NCBI GenBank assembly: GCA_032358165.1
Contig: JAALGY010000041.1
Span: 1,364,001-1,428,000 of the forward strand
Direction: 5' to 3'
From: Diplosphaera chodatii
Lineage: Eukaryota; Chlorophyta; Trebouxiophyceae; Prasiolales; Stichococcaceae
DNA length: 64,000 nucleotides
A program made the position numbers and the translations under genes. Below, piece after piece: positions 13,496 to 25,933 of the stretch (within the stretch, counting starts at the first letter, position 1; each line of letters starts with the position of its first letter). Under the pieces are notes generated by a model. The model saw only the letters and a list, made by a program, of their open reading frames with translations, was not told the DNA's origin and made no database searches.

Positions 13496-16151
13496 ATGCT
13501 TCGCAAGTCTAACCTGAGAGAGGACTGCAACCATGCTGCGGTTCACTTGCTGAGGTACTTGGGAGTGCAGCTATCGGAGCACACATGCTGCTTGAGGCGG
13601 TGGAAGTCTGACGAATGGCAACCGCATCAGGTACGTCAGAGCATGCTTGACGTACAGTCCCAATTCGGATCGACTTGTGGTTTATGTGCGGCCCATGCAC
13701 ATGGGCCATTGTTGCTGCTTCCAGATGCAGAGGAGCTCTTAGCAGCCGGCAGCAAGCGCGCCGCCGACAGTGCTGTGGACGGTCGGCGCAGCAGGAAAGG
13801 CAGGAAAGGCCGTCGCAATGGCAATGGCAGCAGCACCAGTGGCGGCCTGCAGTCCGAGCCACGGGCGCAGGAACTGGTCGCTGTATCACCGCTTGCGCCC
13901 AGCTCGGAGATCCTGCAGGTAGATATGCAAGAAGGCGCCTACACCTGCCTGATGGTGTTCCTGTCATCAGATCAGCTGCTGCACATGCAGTCGTTGCCAG
14001 ACATAAAAGCATGTCCCATGCAGACGCTGCTGTACTGCAGGACGGCCGTCGGACGGTGTGGCTCAGCAAGGTGGACAAGGCGCCGCAGATGGCATTCTGC
14101 GAGGACCGCCTGACCATTACCTCGCGCAAAGGCTACCGCATGGTGAGCACCTGCTGCAGAGGGCCCACTCCCTGAGCGTGGGTCCATTGATGCATCCTGT
14201 ACGCCTCTGGAGATGCCTCACAGGATGCATCGGTGCATTGCGTGGTGCCATGGCGCTGTGCAACTTGCTCTGCACGCTGGTGCGCAGGTGCGGGCGACGC
14301 ACGGGGCTCACGAGGGGGCGTGGTACTTCGAGGTCAGCGTCAGGCGGCTGGGCTCCACGGGCCACGCGCGCGTCGGGTGGGCCACCCGCAGCGCGGAACT
14401 GCAGGCGCCGGTGCGGCCGCACCTCATGCAACCTGAGATGGGCGTGTTGCACCAAAACGCCCCCCGCCAGCAGCTCACATGCCAGCGTGCAGCGGCACCC
14501 GCTGCTTGGAGGGACCATTGTGAAAGTCATGTTTGAGTCCACAGCCGCATCACGGTGCCCCGTCCTCATCCGCTGCAGGTAGGCTACGATCAGCACGGCT
14601 ATGGCTACAGAGACCTCGAGGGTACCAAGGTATGTTTCAAGTGTTGAACCACGTCCACGCTGTCGAGAGCAGCTTGGCATGCTGCAGCTGAACATCTCGC
14701 AGGCCCGCCGTCTGGCTCATCGCACATGCAAAGCAGCATCAGCGCAGTGGGCAACTCATTGGCATTGGGCTTGGCAGGTGCACAAAGGGTTGCGAGAAGA
14801 GTATGGCGAGCCCTACAGGGAGGGAGATGTGATCGGGTGCCTGCTGCACCTGCCACCGGGCGGCCGCGCCTTCCTACCAACCCGCAACGTGAGCATGCCG
14901 GATGAAGCTACCTCAGCTCGCAAACTGAATGCCGCCCAAGCTTTGCACACCTATTCAATAGGCTATCATTTGCAGACCAAGGCAATGCCTGGCACACACT
15001 GTAGTGTGGAACAGCCGGATGCATCCTTGAGGAATGATAAGGCCGTTCTTCTGTGGCATAGGATGTGGGCAGCTCGAAAGGCAACCTGTATCTGAGGGAA
15101 CTGCCTGCAGATATGTCGCCTCCTCAGCCGCTCATGGGGGCAGCTGTTGCCTTCAGCCGCAATGGCGTCTCGCAGGGTATCGCCTACAGGTGGGCTGCCA
15201 TACTTGCGCGTTCTGCCGCCATCATGTACCGAGGCAATACCATCATGCCACCCGAGATGCTTGCATGCCCACTCCCTACGATCTGCAGGAAGCGTGTGAG
15301 CAGTGCTGCACGAGATGCTGGTTGTCTTGCGAAGGACGTGTCACGTTTTCAAGATCTGCAAACGTCTTGTGTTGCTTTAACTCACACATCTCCTGCTAGA
15401 AAATTAAGTGGCATGATAGCAAGATCGTACACGACATGTGCAGGCTGATTTGTAGGTCTTGGCATGTGCAGGGACTTGTTGGAGGGAACATACTTCCCAG
15501 CGCTTTCGATGTACACGCTGCCAGAGCAAACAGAGGGCGCGACGCTGTCAATCAATTTTGGTACGCTGCTGCACTTCTGACTACCGTGTTGTTGGCCCTG
15601 CAAATCTGCACATGTCTAGCAAGGTTGCATCTGCTGAGGGCGATCTCTGGAAGGGACGTCTGATGTTAATGAACCAGCTGGTTTTGAAGCTTGCATGGAG
15701 CAGCCCTCTTTGTTGCGCCGCAGGTCCAAACTTCTCGCACGGGGTACTTCAGGTTGAAGGCATCCCACGTGCACGGCCGGTGTCAGACCTACCCGCCGTT
15801 GAGGACGAGCTGGCGGCAGCCGCGGCAGAGGCAGCGATGGCAGCAGAGGCAGCACCCGAGGGACTCGACAACCCCTCGCAGCAGCAGCAGCAGCCAGGCA
15901 GCCATGACACAGGGCCAGCAGCACAGCCTCTAGGTGAATGGCATGGGCAACACACCATCTGCAGAGCCATACCACATCTCGCACGAGCCATGCCCACCAT
16001 CGACCCGACGCATTCCCACTTGCGTGATCTGCCTCATGCAGGTCAAAAGGATGATCAAGTTGCCCCAGGAGCTGCAGCTGCATTGCAGAATGCTGCAGGG
16101 TCGGCAGATCAGGGTCTCGTCAGCATGCAAGTGGATGGCAATGGGAGGTGA
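13496..16151 (+). CDS. ASH2L: ASH2L/TRAUCO, SPRY subunit of COMPASS H3K4 methyltransferase
   Basis: The N-terminal exon carries a basic nuclear-type segment ([13 protein letters not shown], near 13790). The SPRY-domain exons follow: [19 protein letters not shown] (near 14075), [20 protein letters not shown] (near 14300), [19 protein letters not shown], a short exon [16 protein letters not shown] (near 14582), [20 protein letters not shown] (near 14790), [16 protein letters not shown] (near 15140), [15 protein letters not shown] (near 15480) and SINFGPNFSHG across the 15555-15724 intron. This order matches ASH2L and plant TRAUCO. The protein is a core subunit of Set1/MLL complexes and stimulates H3K4 methylation. 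No PHD or winged-helix region is visible upstream, as in the shorter plant form. The tail is Ala/Gln-rich. The start codon is uncertain: an acceptor at about 13725 may mean an earlier first exon. Confidence 0.88.
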
Positions 16152-16344
16152 ACCAAGCGGGGCACGTGCATGGTTCTGCGCACTGCAGAGACTGAATGTG
16201 GGCAGTAAAGTCAGAGGAGGTTCGTCCATGAGCTTGGTCACGAGGCCTAGGCAGCGCTTGTATCTGCATCATTTTCCCGTACTGCCATGCCGCCTATTCC
16301 TTGTGCCAAACCAACCACCAAAGAGCTGGCATAGTTTTGTGTTG

Positions 16345-17497
16345 TCAAGTCCAGACAGCAAAAGCTAGTGCAACAGTCATGACAGCCCCACTCAGGGCCA
16401 GCACAGGAGGTCGCATCTGCCAGCTAGCCGACTGACTTTGATCGAACGTGAATCCTGTGGCACCAAATGGCGGTGCTGGTGGCCGTGGCGGCGGGCTTGG
16501 AGGACGCGGAGGCCGAGGGGGTCTTGGGGGTGCTGGCGGCGGGTGTGGCGGCCTGCAAGATGTAGCATACACCACTGTTGATGGTTCAGTTGAGGTTCGC
16601 CATAGGGTGAGTGTACAACACAAACGCACGGTGAAGGCGATGGTGGCAAGGGTGGAGATGGTGGTGGCGGGTGTGGGGGTGGTGGCGATGGTGGTGCCGG
16701 CGGAGGTGACGGCGGCTCTGGCGGCGGCGGTGATGGGGCTGTGAAGGGTCACTACGATTGGTGAGAGTAACAGCAAAGGCACTCTGCAAGCTGCCAATAC
16801 ATCCTGCTGCACATGCCAACATGTCGGTGGCATTGATACATGCGCCATGAGGTGGGTGAGGTACCTGGGGCACACTGATAGTAGTAGAAGGTTTTCTGCA
16901 AGTGGCACGTAGCGCAGGCTGAATGTCCGTAGACAATGAATGCGTGCTTCAGTCGTATGACACAAGCATGCATGCACTGTTTTGTTGACAGGCATGGCTC
17001 ACCTTGGCACAGTATTGCCCCGCCGGGCAGACAAAACCATCGTAGCCCTGATATGCTCGTGCTGGGCAGCTGGGCCTGTTGGCCTGCAGGCATTTGACGT
17101 CCTGCGTGCCACACCCTGCAAAGGGCGCAAGCTCCTCCGGTGCAGCGTCCGAGGTCCGGCTTTCGCTGCCGCTGAGAGCCTGCTGTAGCATTCTCCCGTT
17201 CATCGCCTTGAGTTTGTCTGCAAGCGCTGCCGCTGTCGCTTCGTTCGGCATACCATACACGTCCCTATGGCCGTGCTTTGCATCAGTCACAACAGATGCT
17301 GTGGCGTCAACCGTTGCTCTATCCGCACCCTGTAATGCAGGATGGTATACCACAGACAGCCTCTTGTCACAAGCAAGCAGCTCTGGGTCTACATTGCGGG
17401 GGTAGTCGGAGACCGCAATGCTTTCAGTCATGCAGATGCATGCTATGCATGCGAAGTTGCGGAGCTGCACCAATGACGCCCGTCGGCGTCCCAGCAT
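16345..17497 (-). CDS. Proline-rich (extensin-like) cell-surface protein with Cys-rich N-terminal part and hydrophobic tail
   Basis: A four-exon model keeps phase exactly: 17003-17497, 16865-16895 (only 31 nt), 16630-16738 and 16345-16552, giving 280 residues. The first exon encodes a Cys-containing region (C.TQDVKC......SCPARAYQGYDGFVCPAGQYC). The microexon adds KTFYYYQCAP. Exons 3 and 4 encode a long run of PPP, SPPP and HPPP repeats of the type found in hydroxyproline-rich glycoproteins of green-algal walls. The C-terminus is a hydrophobic stretch (VLALSGAVMTVALAFAVW), suggesting a GPI signal or membrane anchor. The N-terminus is Arg-rich with a short hydrophobic stretch and is a poor signal peptide, so the true start may lie in another exon. 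No enzymatic domain is recognised. The gene converges on ASH2L, with 193 bp between stops. Confidence 0.7.
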
Positions 17498-18022
17498 GGT
17501 GATCGGTCATATGAGCGCTGACCCCAACGGACAGGACGCCACAAATAGGCGTGCAGAGTCAGATCAACGCTGTAACGCCTGCGGCCTGTCCGAGGAGATC
17601 AACCGCTGTGCCAGCCGCGCCACCTGTGTCCAGCTCAGCATTGGCATGCAGCAGAGTGCTGCGCTTTGCACACAGCGCAGGCTCTGACTGGGCTACACTG
17701 TGACCAGAACACAAGGCGCATCGCACACACTATCGGGCAGAGCAGCGAAGCCTCAGTTGTCATACGATCTACATGTGGCCACTGGATACTTGCGCCTGTA
17801 TGTACACTTGCTAGACCCGCAGTCTGCGTCTCGGATCATGGCCTCGCTGCTGGGGCGAAGGCGACTGGCTTTCCATGAATCAACATGAAGCACACGAAAC
17901 ATGAAAGAGTATGATGCCGCTGCGGACAAGACAATATGTACGAATGCGCCATCATGGGGTCCAAGTGGCTGTCACTTCATGCTGAAATTGCTGCCTGGTG
18001 CACGCGACAGTCGATGAGGTGC
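17498..18022. other. Region between the proline-rich protein gene and USP
   Basis: About 525 bp between two minus-strand genes; it should hold the USP 3' UTR and the promoter of the proline-rich protein gene. A minus-strand open stretch at about 17570-17690 could be a further 5' exon of the proline-rich gene, but no phase-consistent join was found. Confidence 0.35.
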
Positions 18023-21000
18023 TCACGCATTCCGGCGCACATAGAACAAAATGTAGGCATTAGCTGTTGCCACCGAGGACGCCTGGGTCTTCACCACCAC
18101 CTCATCGTTGAAGGTGTACCACTGGTCCTTTGTGCCTGTAAATCACGGAGCGGCACTGTGACAATACCGCCATCAGACTATGGCTTGTGCAACGACGCTG
18201 ACCCTTCCGCAGCCTTGCAGTCCCGACAACACTGGCAGCAGAGCGGCCGCAGCACACGGGCATGGGCTGCCGCAGCTCAGCGGGGGCGCACCAGGGGCGC
18301 GGCACATGGCGACGTAGTGACCTCCTGCCATGGTGCCGGTGTGGTTGATTACCGCATACAGGTCATATTCCGGGCCTGCGTCCTTGTCTCCTGCGCCCAT
18401 GCAACATGGCATGTTCATGACCATGGCAAGAGGCACACGCAGGGACCGTCAGTGCTGCACACACATCAGTGCTGCACACACATGAGCCTAGGTCGAAAAT
18501 GGAATGGCAGTGCTCACCGCCCACGCCAGCCTCCTCGCTGGCAAATGCGCCGAGGCGCAGCCCCTTGAGCGGGAAGGCCACGTTTGTCGTCAGCTTCTCA
18601 CGCACTGTGCCTGCATGAGGATACCGTAACACGAGTTCTGATCGGCCAGCCGCTATGCTGCACGAATGGCAGCAAGACTAGAGTGGCAATGTCAGATGAT
18701 CTGGGATCGTGAATGGTGTGACACTAGTGGGACCCTTCGCGAACTGCATCTGGCAGCTCCCTCACCAGTGTAGGTGAAGCGCTTGATGTGAAGCATGAGG
18801 ATGCGGGGGAAGCGGTGGATGCGCATGTTAATGGTCGCGGCCGTCTTGCCCTTGCACTCGTCACACGAGTAGTACTCGTTCTCGTTGCCCTGCATTGTAC
18901 ACCGTTCCTGGTTTTCAGAGTCTACCACGCCAAGGCATTCCGCAGATCATGCTTTCCCTTGCAGCGGCAGAGATGCGTGGTGCGTGGAAAGCCAAGCTCT
19001 GCTGGCATTATGTACATGACGTTGAGTTTGACAGCTGCCACCTGCAGCGTCTCATCCGCGGTGAAGGCCGCCAGGCAGTCGGTGATGCTGGAGGGCGGCT
19101 TGCCCGCAGAGAACCAGCTGGACAGGCCGCCGCGCGCCTCCCGCACAAGCGGCAAACTCAGTCCCTGAAGGAAACAGGCCATTACTGAGATCTTTCTAGC
19201 ATGCACATCCTTGCTTTCCTTGCTTTGCAGGGCGAGTGCCGAGTTGGACATACATCTTAGAGCACCGTGCAGTTGGTAGTTCATAAGGGCAGCATGCTGA
19301 CACACTAGCAACATGTCACGGGAGCAGCTGCTGCCCGCACACCTTGAAGAACTCGTAGCGAGTGAAGCGGTGCTTGCAGCCATGGCACGTGATGTTGCCT
19401 TGCAGCTGCCCACCGAACAGGTCCGTCACTGGCGAGTCATCGTCCTCCAGGTGCCGCTTCCACAGCCGTTTCGCCTGCATTGACGGGGTTGCAAATATCA
19501 CAATCATGCCAAAGATGTAAAGTGAAACAGTCAGGCAAAGCCGAATGGATTGCCGGCAGGACGGCTGCACATCTCAACGCACGATACGAACAGTTTGCAC
19601 ACTCGGGATGTGTTGTGTTCGGGCGCATCATGCATGGCCGGAGTCCGCACCTTCACATCCTGCGGCTCATTGGGGTCCTCCTTCTCCTCCGGCTGCGCAG
19701 GCGCTGCATGGCCGTTTGGCGTCGGCTCGCAGTCGTGCTCCCCGCCGTGGTCCGCTGCAGGCGAGGACAGGCTGAGGGTGCGCAGCCCGAAGCCCAGTTG
19801 CGCGCTGTCGTACCCGAGGCCGCCCGCCATCTGCAGTCCGGATGCACAGGCACTCATCAGAGGGTAGCAGTCCGGCTGCTCCAGAGGTGCTGAAGGTGTA
19901 GCAAGTGACAACCACCATGGGCTGTGTACAAGGTCATGCAGCACACCGCGAGGCGATGGCTGGGGCGGTTCAGGTTGGGCGTCTGCGGGCTGAGGGGCGT
20001 CCCGGGCTCGCCCGTGCCTGAGGCCGTGCTGGGCTGCCGCTGCGGTGACTCCAGCAGTACCTGAGGGGACGCGCTTGCTTCCTGGCTATGCTTGGGCTCC
20101 TCAGGTGCCTCCACACGGTTCTGCATCACCATACCAGAATGCCTGAGTTGCAGCCTGCGGCAGTGAAGCATTCAGCGCCACGTGCATGTGTCACGAGGAG
20201 TGCTGCAAATCATGCAGGGCAGGGGAGCCCGGGGGCGGGCGTGGCTCAGCTGCAGGGTGGGCTCACCAGGTCCTCGTGCAGGCGGTCGATGATGGCGGAC
20301 AGCACCTCCTCGCAGTCGTGCTGGCCCCCGTCCGTGAAGTCCTCCCCCAGCGCCGCCCCCAGCGCCCCCAGCCGCTTCACCAGGTACACCGGGTCAACCG
20401 ACCCCTTCCTCCGCCCGTACACCTCCTTCACCAGTCGCCTGTGTACAGCAGACAGTTGGTTGGCTGACGACCTCATGGCAATGTAGTTGCCGATCTTCTG
20501 GAACTCGCACATTAAGGAACAACCAATCTGCATACGCGTTCACATGCACTGCTGTTCGGACAGTGCAGCTCATTGGTTCGGCAGAGTCGCAGTCCCAGCA
20601 TGGGCCGACAGGAGCGACAAGCAGTCAGGGGCGCCCACTTGAAGGCGTCAAGCAGCTCCCCGCGCTGCAGGGGCGGAGGCGGCGGCCGCACCGGCCTCAC
20701 ATCAGCGGCTGCAGCTGGCTGCTGAGTGCCCGCCTCAGACGCGGACTCGCCTGCTGCCCCCGCTGCCGCTGCGGGTGCCCCACCGGCTGTGGCGGCGGCG
20801 GCAGCAGGTGGCTGTGGCGCCGTCGAGCCACTGCCACTTGCAGTGGATCCTGCGTGCGCGGCGTTGGTAGGCTGGCCGTCAGCAGAAGCTGGGGACCCTG
20901 CCAGCGGCAACGCTGCCCCGTCTGTAGGCTGCACTGGCTGCGGAGTAGCTGCTGGCGAGACTGCTGATGATGGTCTGCCGTCCACCGGGTTGTTTTCTGG

Positions 21001-23819
21001 CACAGCCAGGACGGCTGCGTGGGCAGCTGCCACGATGCCAGCCTGCTGCAAGCTGCTTTCGTGAGAGCCGCTGCTAAAGCTGACGGGCGGCGATTGCTTG
21101 ACATCCGCAATCAGCGGCCTGTCCTCGGGCGTCGCCGCCAACACCTCTGTTCAATGCAGCAGCACGAGGTTCCGACAGCTGAAATGTGCAACCTGTGCAG
21201 TCTGACGACAGTCACGGGTGGACTTTCCGAGTCAAGCACAGAACCCACAGCGTAGCCACCAGAACAGCCGTCATGCAGGATCCTGCACCTGGTGCCGCAA
21301 TGCTGGCCACTGGACTGGCGGTGGCCCTCAGCACGCCCAGCACGGGCGGCGACTTCAGACCGCCGGTAACAGGGGCCCCGATTAACAATGGGCCATCGTG
21401 CTGCAGGTCAGCCTTGGGGCTGTCCCCAGCAGCGGAGGACGCATTTGATGACGCCGCGCTGCAGGCAGTCGACGATCTGTCGGGTCGGGGCCATGTGCCT
21501 AGGGCAGCAGCAGCTGCTGGCCCAAGCCAAGTTCAGTGTGACATGCGCTGGGTGTCAAAATACTGTACTGCACCTGCTGGCCGCGTCAGCTGCCTGCACT
21601 TTGGGTGTGCCGGGGTCCGAGTCACTGGTCAGCTGCAGCGTCAGCAGGTCAGGCAGCACTGTCAGCGCCAGCCCTGGCGTGTGCCGCAAGCACTGCACCG
21701 CTGCGTTGATGAAGCATGTGTTCCCTACAGCATGCACAGAGAGCACCAATTACCAATCAGGTTGAGCAAATCAACCCTGACATCGACCCATGCAAAAAGT
21801 GGCGCCTGGTGTCATTCATGTCGGTCACAGGCGTCAGGACGCTGCTAGCAGTTTACATAATGCTATGCAGGTTTGTCATCCTCCTCTTACCCAGGTTCTT
21901 CAGACCAACGAGGGCAGTTGGTAGCGCCGGAGCCTCGTCTTCTGCATCCGGGTGTCGCACAATCTCTGCTGCGTCCTCAATAGCCCCCTTGGGTCCCACA
22001 CCAAAGCAACCTGCAGGATTGACCTGGTGTTGAGGTGACCAAGATGCTGAATCCCATTGCATTGACCACAAGATGCGCAATCTGCTGTCCAGCTGCAGCA
22101 TGGAAGCGTGCAGAACAGCACATGCTACCATGACACTCACCCAGAGCTCCACTCGAGGCACGCTTCGCGGGGTCTGGCGTCTTTGGCCGCTGAAAAGATT
22201 CTGCTGCCAGCGGCAGCTGCAAGTGGCAGCAGGAGATGACCGTGATAGCCTATCGCAGTCCTGTAATGACGCAGTGTACAGACGCGGCGAGGCATGCTCA
22301 TGTTTGGGAGGAGCAGGGAACGTCAAGTGAGAACATTGCAACAGTGCCAAGGACCTACATCCAGATCGTCCGCCACAGATCCACGGCGACCCTTCATCTT
22401 CAGCGGGATGAGGATGGACGACAGTGATCGGCCACGCCGGTGCCCCTTCTTGCCATCCTCGCTGGGCGGCTTGTGCTCGTCGTCCGCCTCAACCGGCGCG
22501 CTGTTGCCAGCAAATGGCGATGGAAAGTCGCCAGTGCCGCGCTCATCTACAGGTGTAGGTGCACAGGAAGGGGTTCAGCGAGCTATCAGGCCGTAAGCCT
22601 GGCAACAAACCGAGCACTGAATTGCCGCACCCGAATACAAGCGGGAAAGTCGAGTCAGCAGATACCACGCACATGTCACAGCAGACGCCAGCCCCGCGGG
22701 TCCTGGTGGCGCGCTGTGTCTGCCGTCTGGCTCGTACGAGCTGCGTCGTGATGCCTCGCTGCTGCTGGGCTCCTCCGCAGTCGTAGTTGCAACGCCGTTG
22801 TCCGTCCCGCCTTGTGCTGTGCAGCAGCAAGTGCCAGGTTCGGCACACTGCCTCCCAGTGCTTCACAGGATGAGATCGCACCCTCTGCACATGCTCAGCA
22901 GCATCACGCCCACAAAATCTTGGGACAGATGCGCACCAGAGTTGAGCAGCACAGGGTCGCTGGGCGTTGTGGCGCTGGACTTGGAGCCGCGGCTGAACAA
23001 GTTCCACCGCGAACCGGAGCTGGCCTCAGTGCTGCTCTTGCTGCGCTCCAGCAGCTCGCTGGCCTGCTCCACCTTCGACAGCGAGCTGGGCCGCGGCTCT
23101 CTGCCAGCCACGTGCTCCTGGCTCCGGGACCAGAGGCGGCGGCCGCTGCTCGTCGGCGCTGCCGCTTCACCTGCGGACGCCGGGGGTGCCACAGGGGGTT
23201 CCCCGGGCAGCCTGTCGCTCGCTGCCCGCTGGAGCTGCCCCGCAGTGAACGTGGTCCTACCGGAAGCTGAGAGGGAGCCATCAGGGGGGGAGCCATCGTC
23301 TGCTGGCTGCCGTGCTGCTTTCTTCTTTCGTGTAAAGGGCTTCATCCAGCTGCGGGATGATGCTGGCTCAGCCGAGGGTGGCTGCGATGCAACAGCGGAC
23401 CGGTGGGCGCTGCTGAAAGCGCCCTGCACGTCTTCCAGCGTCAGGGACTTGGAACGCCGTGATAGAGCGTGCGGGTGGTCCGGGCCCCAGTCATATGCTG
23501 CGCCCCTGTCAGACTGCCGTCCGGCTTTTGCCGACATTGACTGGGTTCCGTGGCCACTAACAGACGCCCCCCAGGGGTCCTCCAGCCCGTTTTGCAGCAA
23601 ACGCTGGCTGCGGACATGGCCAGCGGCGCTGCCATTGGTTGTGACGTCGGTGCGACCAGCTCCACCCTCCGCTACTGGTGCGGGCATTGGCGTGGTTCTG
23701 CCGTGCAGCTGCGCAGGACAAGACCTTTTCGCAGATGTCCCGCTGCAGCTCGCCTGCGAGGAGGAGCCAACCCGGTTCGAGGTCATCACGCAAGTGGACG
23801 GGTGCACGAGGAGGTGCAA
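18023..23819 (-). CDS. Ubiquitin-specific protease (USP, peptidase C19)
   Basis: All USP boxes are present in minus-strand order. The Cys box is split by an intron: GLKNLG at about 21890 continues as NTCFINAAVQCLRHTPGL at about 21720, with the catalytic Cys kept. The QQD-type box is GGQHDCEEVLSAIIDRLHED (near 20280). A zinc-ribbon follows, with CHGC (near 19385) and YYSCDECKGK (near 18870). The core strand is FPRILMLHIKRFTYTG (near 18800). The His box is NHTGTMAGGHYVAMC (near 18320), and the end is WYTFNDEVVVK...NAYILFYVRR. It removes ubiquitin from proteins. The N-terminal region (about 22400-23819) is long, Ser/Ala-rich and basic. An Ala/Pro/Ser-rich insert of more than 150 residues (20640-21500) interrupts the catalytic domain between the Cys and QQD boxes. 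The start at 23819 is only the likely limit of the N-terminal exon. Confidence 0.88.
18450..18483. repeat. 17-bp tandem duplication in a USP intron
   Basis: The 17-bp unit CAGTGCTGCACACACAT occurs twice, head to tail, at 18450-18466 and 18467-18483, without mismatch. It lies in the intron between the His-box exon and the preceding exon of USP. It looks like a recent small duplication. Confidence 0.9.
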
Positions 23820-25391
23820 AAAGGAAGCAACTCCTGTTCAGGTGTGCCAGGAGGCAGCGAGGCATACAGGCCGCACTTTGAAGGGTGACGACGGTCGCGC
23901 ATGCACAGCAGGACGCTCCAGACGACTTCAGTGGCTCACAGAGGGTGCTGCTCTGGCTGTGGCTCCCACTCGAGCTCGCAGTACGGGCCAAAGTTAGAAG
24001 ACGCTGCCCTATGATGGCGTAACACTAGTACAGCGCTGCGGTGCCAGGGGCGCCTGACAAGTGTCAATCAGCTGCCACTGTGCACTCGGCTTAATGAGAT
24101 TGGTTGGCCTGCGATCCCAGAGGCGCAATGGCAAAGTGCATCACGCCAGCACTTTCGCAGGAGCCGCAGGGCTGCAAGCCGAAGCCGCTTCGGTGAGACG
24201 GCGCCGCTACCCGTCAACTGCCTCTATGAGCGCTTGTAGTGCGCTAGAGTGACGAGTCTGGAAGCGAGACGCAGCGAAGCGAATGATGCTGCAGTCACGT
24301 GCCATCATCGACCAGCAATGCATAACGGGCGATAAATTGACCATTTGCAGGATGTCGAGATCGACAACGCTGTGTTTCTGATATCGCTAGCGTTCGCTGC
24401 ATTTCAATACCAGTCCGCTTGCCAGTCACTGTTCACCTTGCGACTTCAAAGTGTCTTGCACCCAGCAGGCCCGTGCAGCATTGCCGCCGGTGGCGTGCCG
24501 CTGCGGGACGTCTGATTCAGATGCCCTTGTTTGCCACTTACATTCCGCATTGTTTTGCACGTGACATAGCCTGGCTTTGGCAACGCGGAGTCTGCACACT
24601 GTGCCATCAGTAATGCAGTCAAGCCTGCGGGTCTCAGCTTTCCTGCGCACGTCTGATGCAGTCGCACCTGTACATACCTGCCGCGTCGCCAGCAACACGG
24701 CAGGCAGTAACTGCCTGTTGTGCGCCAGATATTTGCTTCACTTCTGGCACTCTCAGCAGCGCGGCATGCAGACGTGTTGGCAGCACTGTGGCATGCAATG
24801 TAGGAGGCCGACATCGCGCCTGCCTTGCAAAAGGTGACGAGACAAAAGGAAGAAAGCGCTGTCCTGGAGGAAGCGCTCCAGGTCGTAATCAGTCTTGTTG
24901 TCGGCGGTGCAACACGCAGCACCACTTGAACGCCACTTGCTGGCAGAGCATGGCCCTCGCTGAGTCTCAGCATGCTTGTCTCCGGCATGTAATTGGTCTG
25001 CGGGTGCTCGTGCACGTGCTTGTCCGGAGCATTGTCCCTGGCAACCATGCGATGCACCACAACCCTGCGCCTGCTGGCTGTATTGGTTCGGAAGGCCGCT
25101 TGTGTGGTTGTCCCTTCATCAGGTAGGATCATGCACGCGCTAGGTGTACCTGACCCTCAGCTCTTTTCTCAGCTGCACTGCTACTGCATAGATGCAGACA
25201 GCAGGTACCACCGGAGTGCACTGATGGACCTGCGCAAGTGGTACGACAAGGGCACAACGTGAACTAAAGGCACAGCATCCCTTCCACATGTGTTTCAAAT
25301 GTGTGCAGCGGAACATGCTTTTGGCCATGCCTTTAAGCCTGCTCTTGGAAGGGCAGCACCATGGTTCAGCAAGTGGAGGGAGGCCGCAATC
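23820..25391. other. Long stretch without a recognised gene
   Basis: About 1.6 kb between the USP start and the unidentified minus-strand gene. Open stretches exist on both strands, including a plus-strand one ending at 25260-25262 with the phrase DPQLFSQLHCYCIDADSRYH. None carries a family signature or a clear exon chain. An additional USP 5' exon could lie at 23820-24000. Confidence 0.4.
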
Positions 25392-25933
25392 TCAATCGGT
25401 TCCAGGTGCAGTCGGGCTTGCATCTGTGTAACACTGATCATTCAGGCGTTCTGCAGCAGCCGTCTTGAAGGTTAGGTACACTTTGAGCGCACGCTGTGCC
25501 GCCCTGCTGTGGGCCGTGCAATGCTGCAAAGTCAGCCTGCATGAGGCGCTAGTAACAAAGTCTTGACATACCACTGTGCAGCGTTTGCCAAAGTCCTCCA
25601 ATATGCTCTTGCCTGTCTCAAAATACCGGATTGCAGATGCTATTCCTTCAAGCCTAGATGCACCCGAGATGATGCAGGGGCTTACAAAGGTCACTCGATG
25701 TAATCTTGCACCATACCGATGATTTCGTGGAGCTTGTGGTCCACGATGAAGCGCACGGCAGCGCAGTGCACGTGCATACACGCAGCCAAACGGTCGATCA
25801 GCAGCCAAACCCGAGCAAGCTGCTGGGGCAGCTCGGGGTAACAATTCCACGTAGCCACCCTGCAGCAGTTGCACCGTGCCGCCGCTTTATCACCCGCGAG
25901 ACCACCTCTTGAAGCGCAGATATGCCACCCAGA
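25392..25933 (-). CDS. C-terminal part of an unidentified helical protein
   Basis: Four exons join with consistent phase: 25894-25933, 25695-25859, 25572-25653 and 25392-25523, ending with a stop at 25392-25394. The product (about 139 residues seen) is rich in helix-forming residues, for example ARVWLLIDRLAACMHVHCAA, DHKLHEIIGMVQDYIE, GIASAIRYFETGKSILEDFG and RALKVYLTFKTAAAERL. No family, catalytic motif or membrane segment is recognised. The first exon shown begins inside a codon, so the N-terminus lies upstream; the likely start is in 25934-26238, just before the divergent JmjC gene. The joins are inferred, but four phase-consistent exons with good splice sites argue for a real gene. Confidence 0.55.

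Noticed and set aside
16448..16744. Glycine-rich plus-strand open stretch
   Set aside because: It is the complement of the proline-rich exons on the minus strand, which form a phase-consistent gene.
22798..23997. Long plus-strand open frame of 399 codons
   Set aside because: It overlaps the minus-strand N-terminal exon of USP. The minus strand continues in phase-compatible Ser-rich exons into the USP catalytic domain, whereas the plus frame has no recognised motif.
24446..25132. Minus-strand open frame of 228 codons
   Set aside because: The composition is erratic, there is no motif, and it has no neighbouring exons with compatible phase. It is likely chance in G+C-rich DNA.
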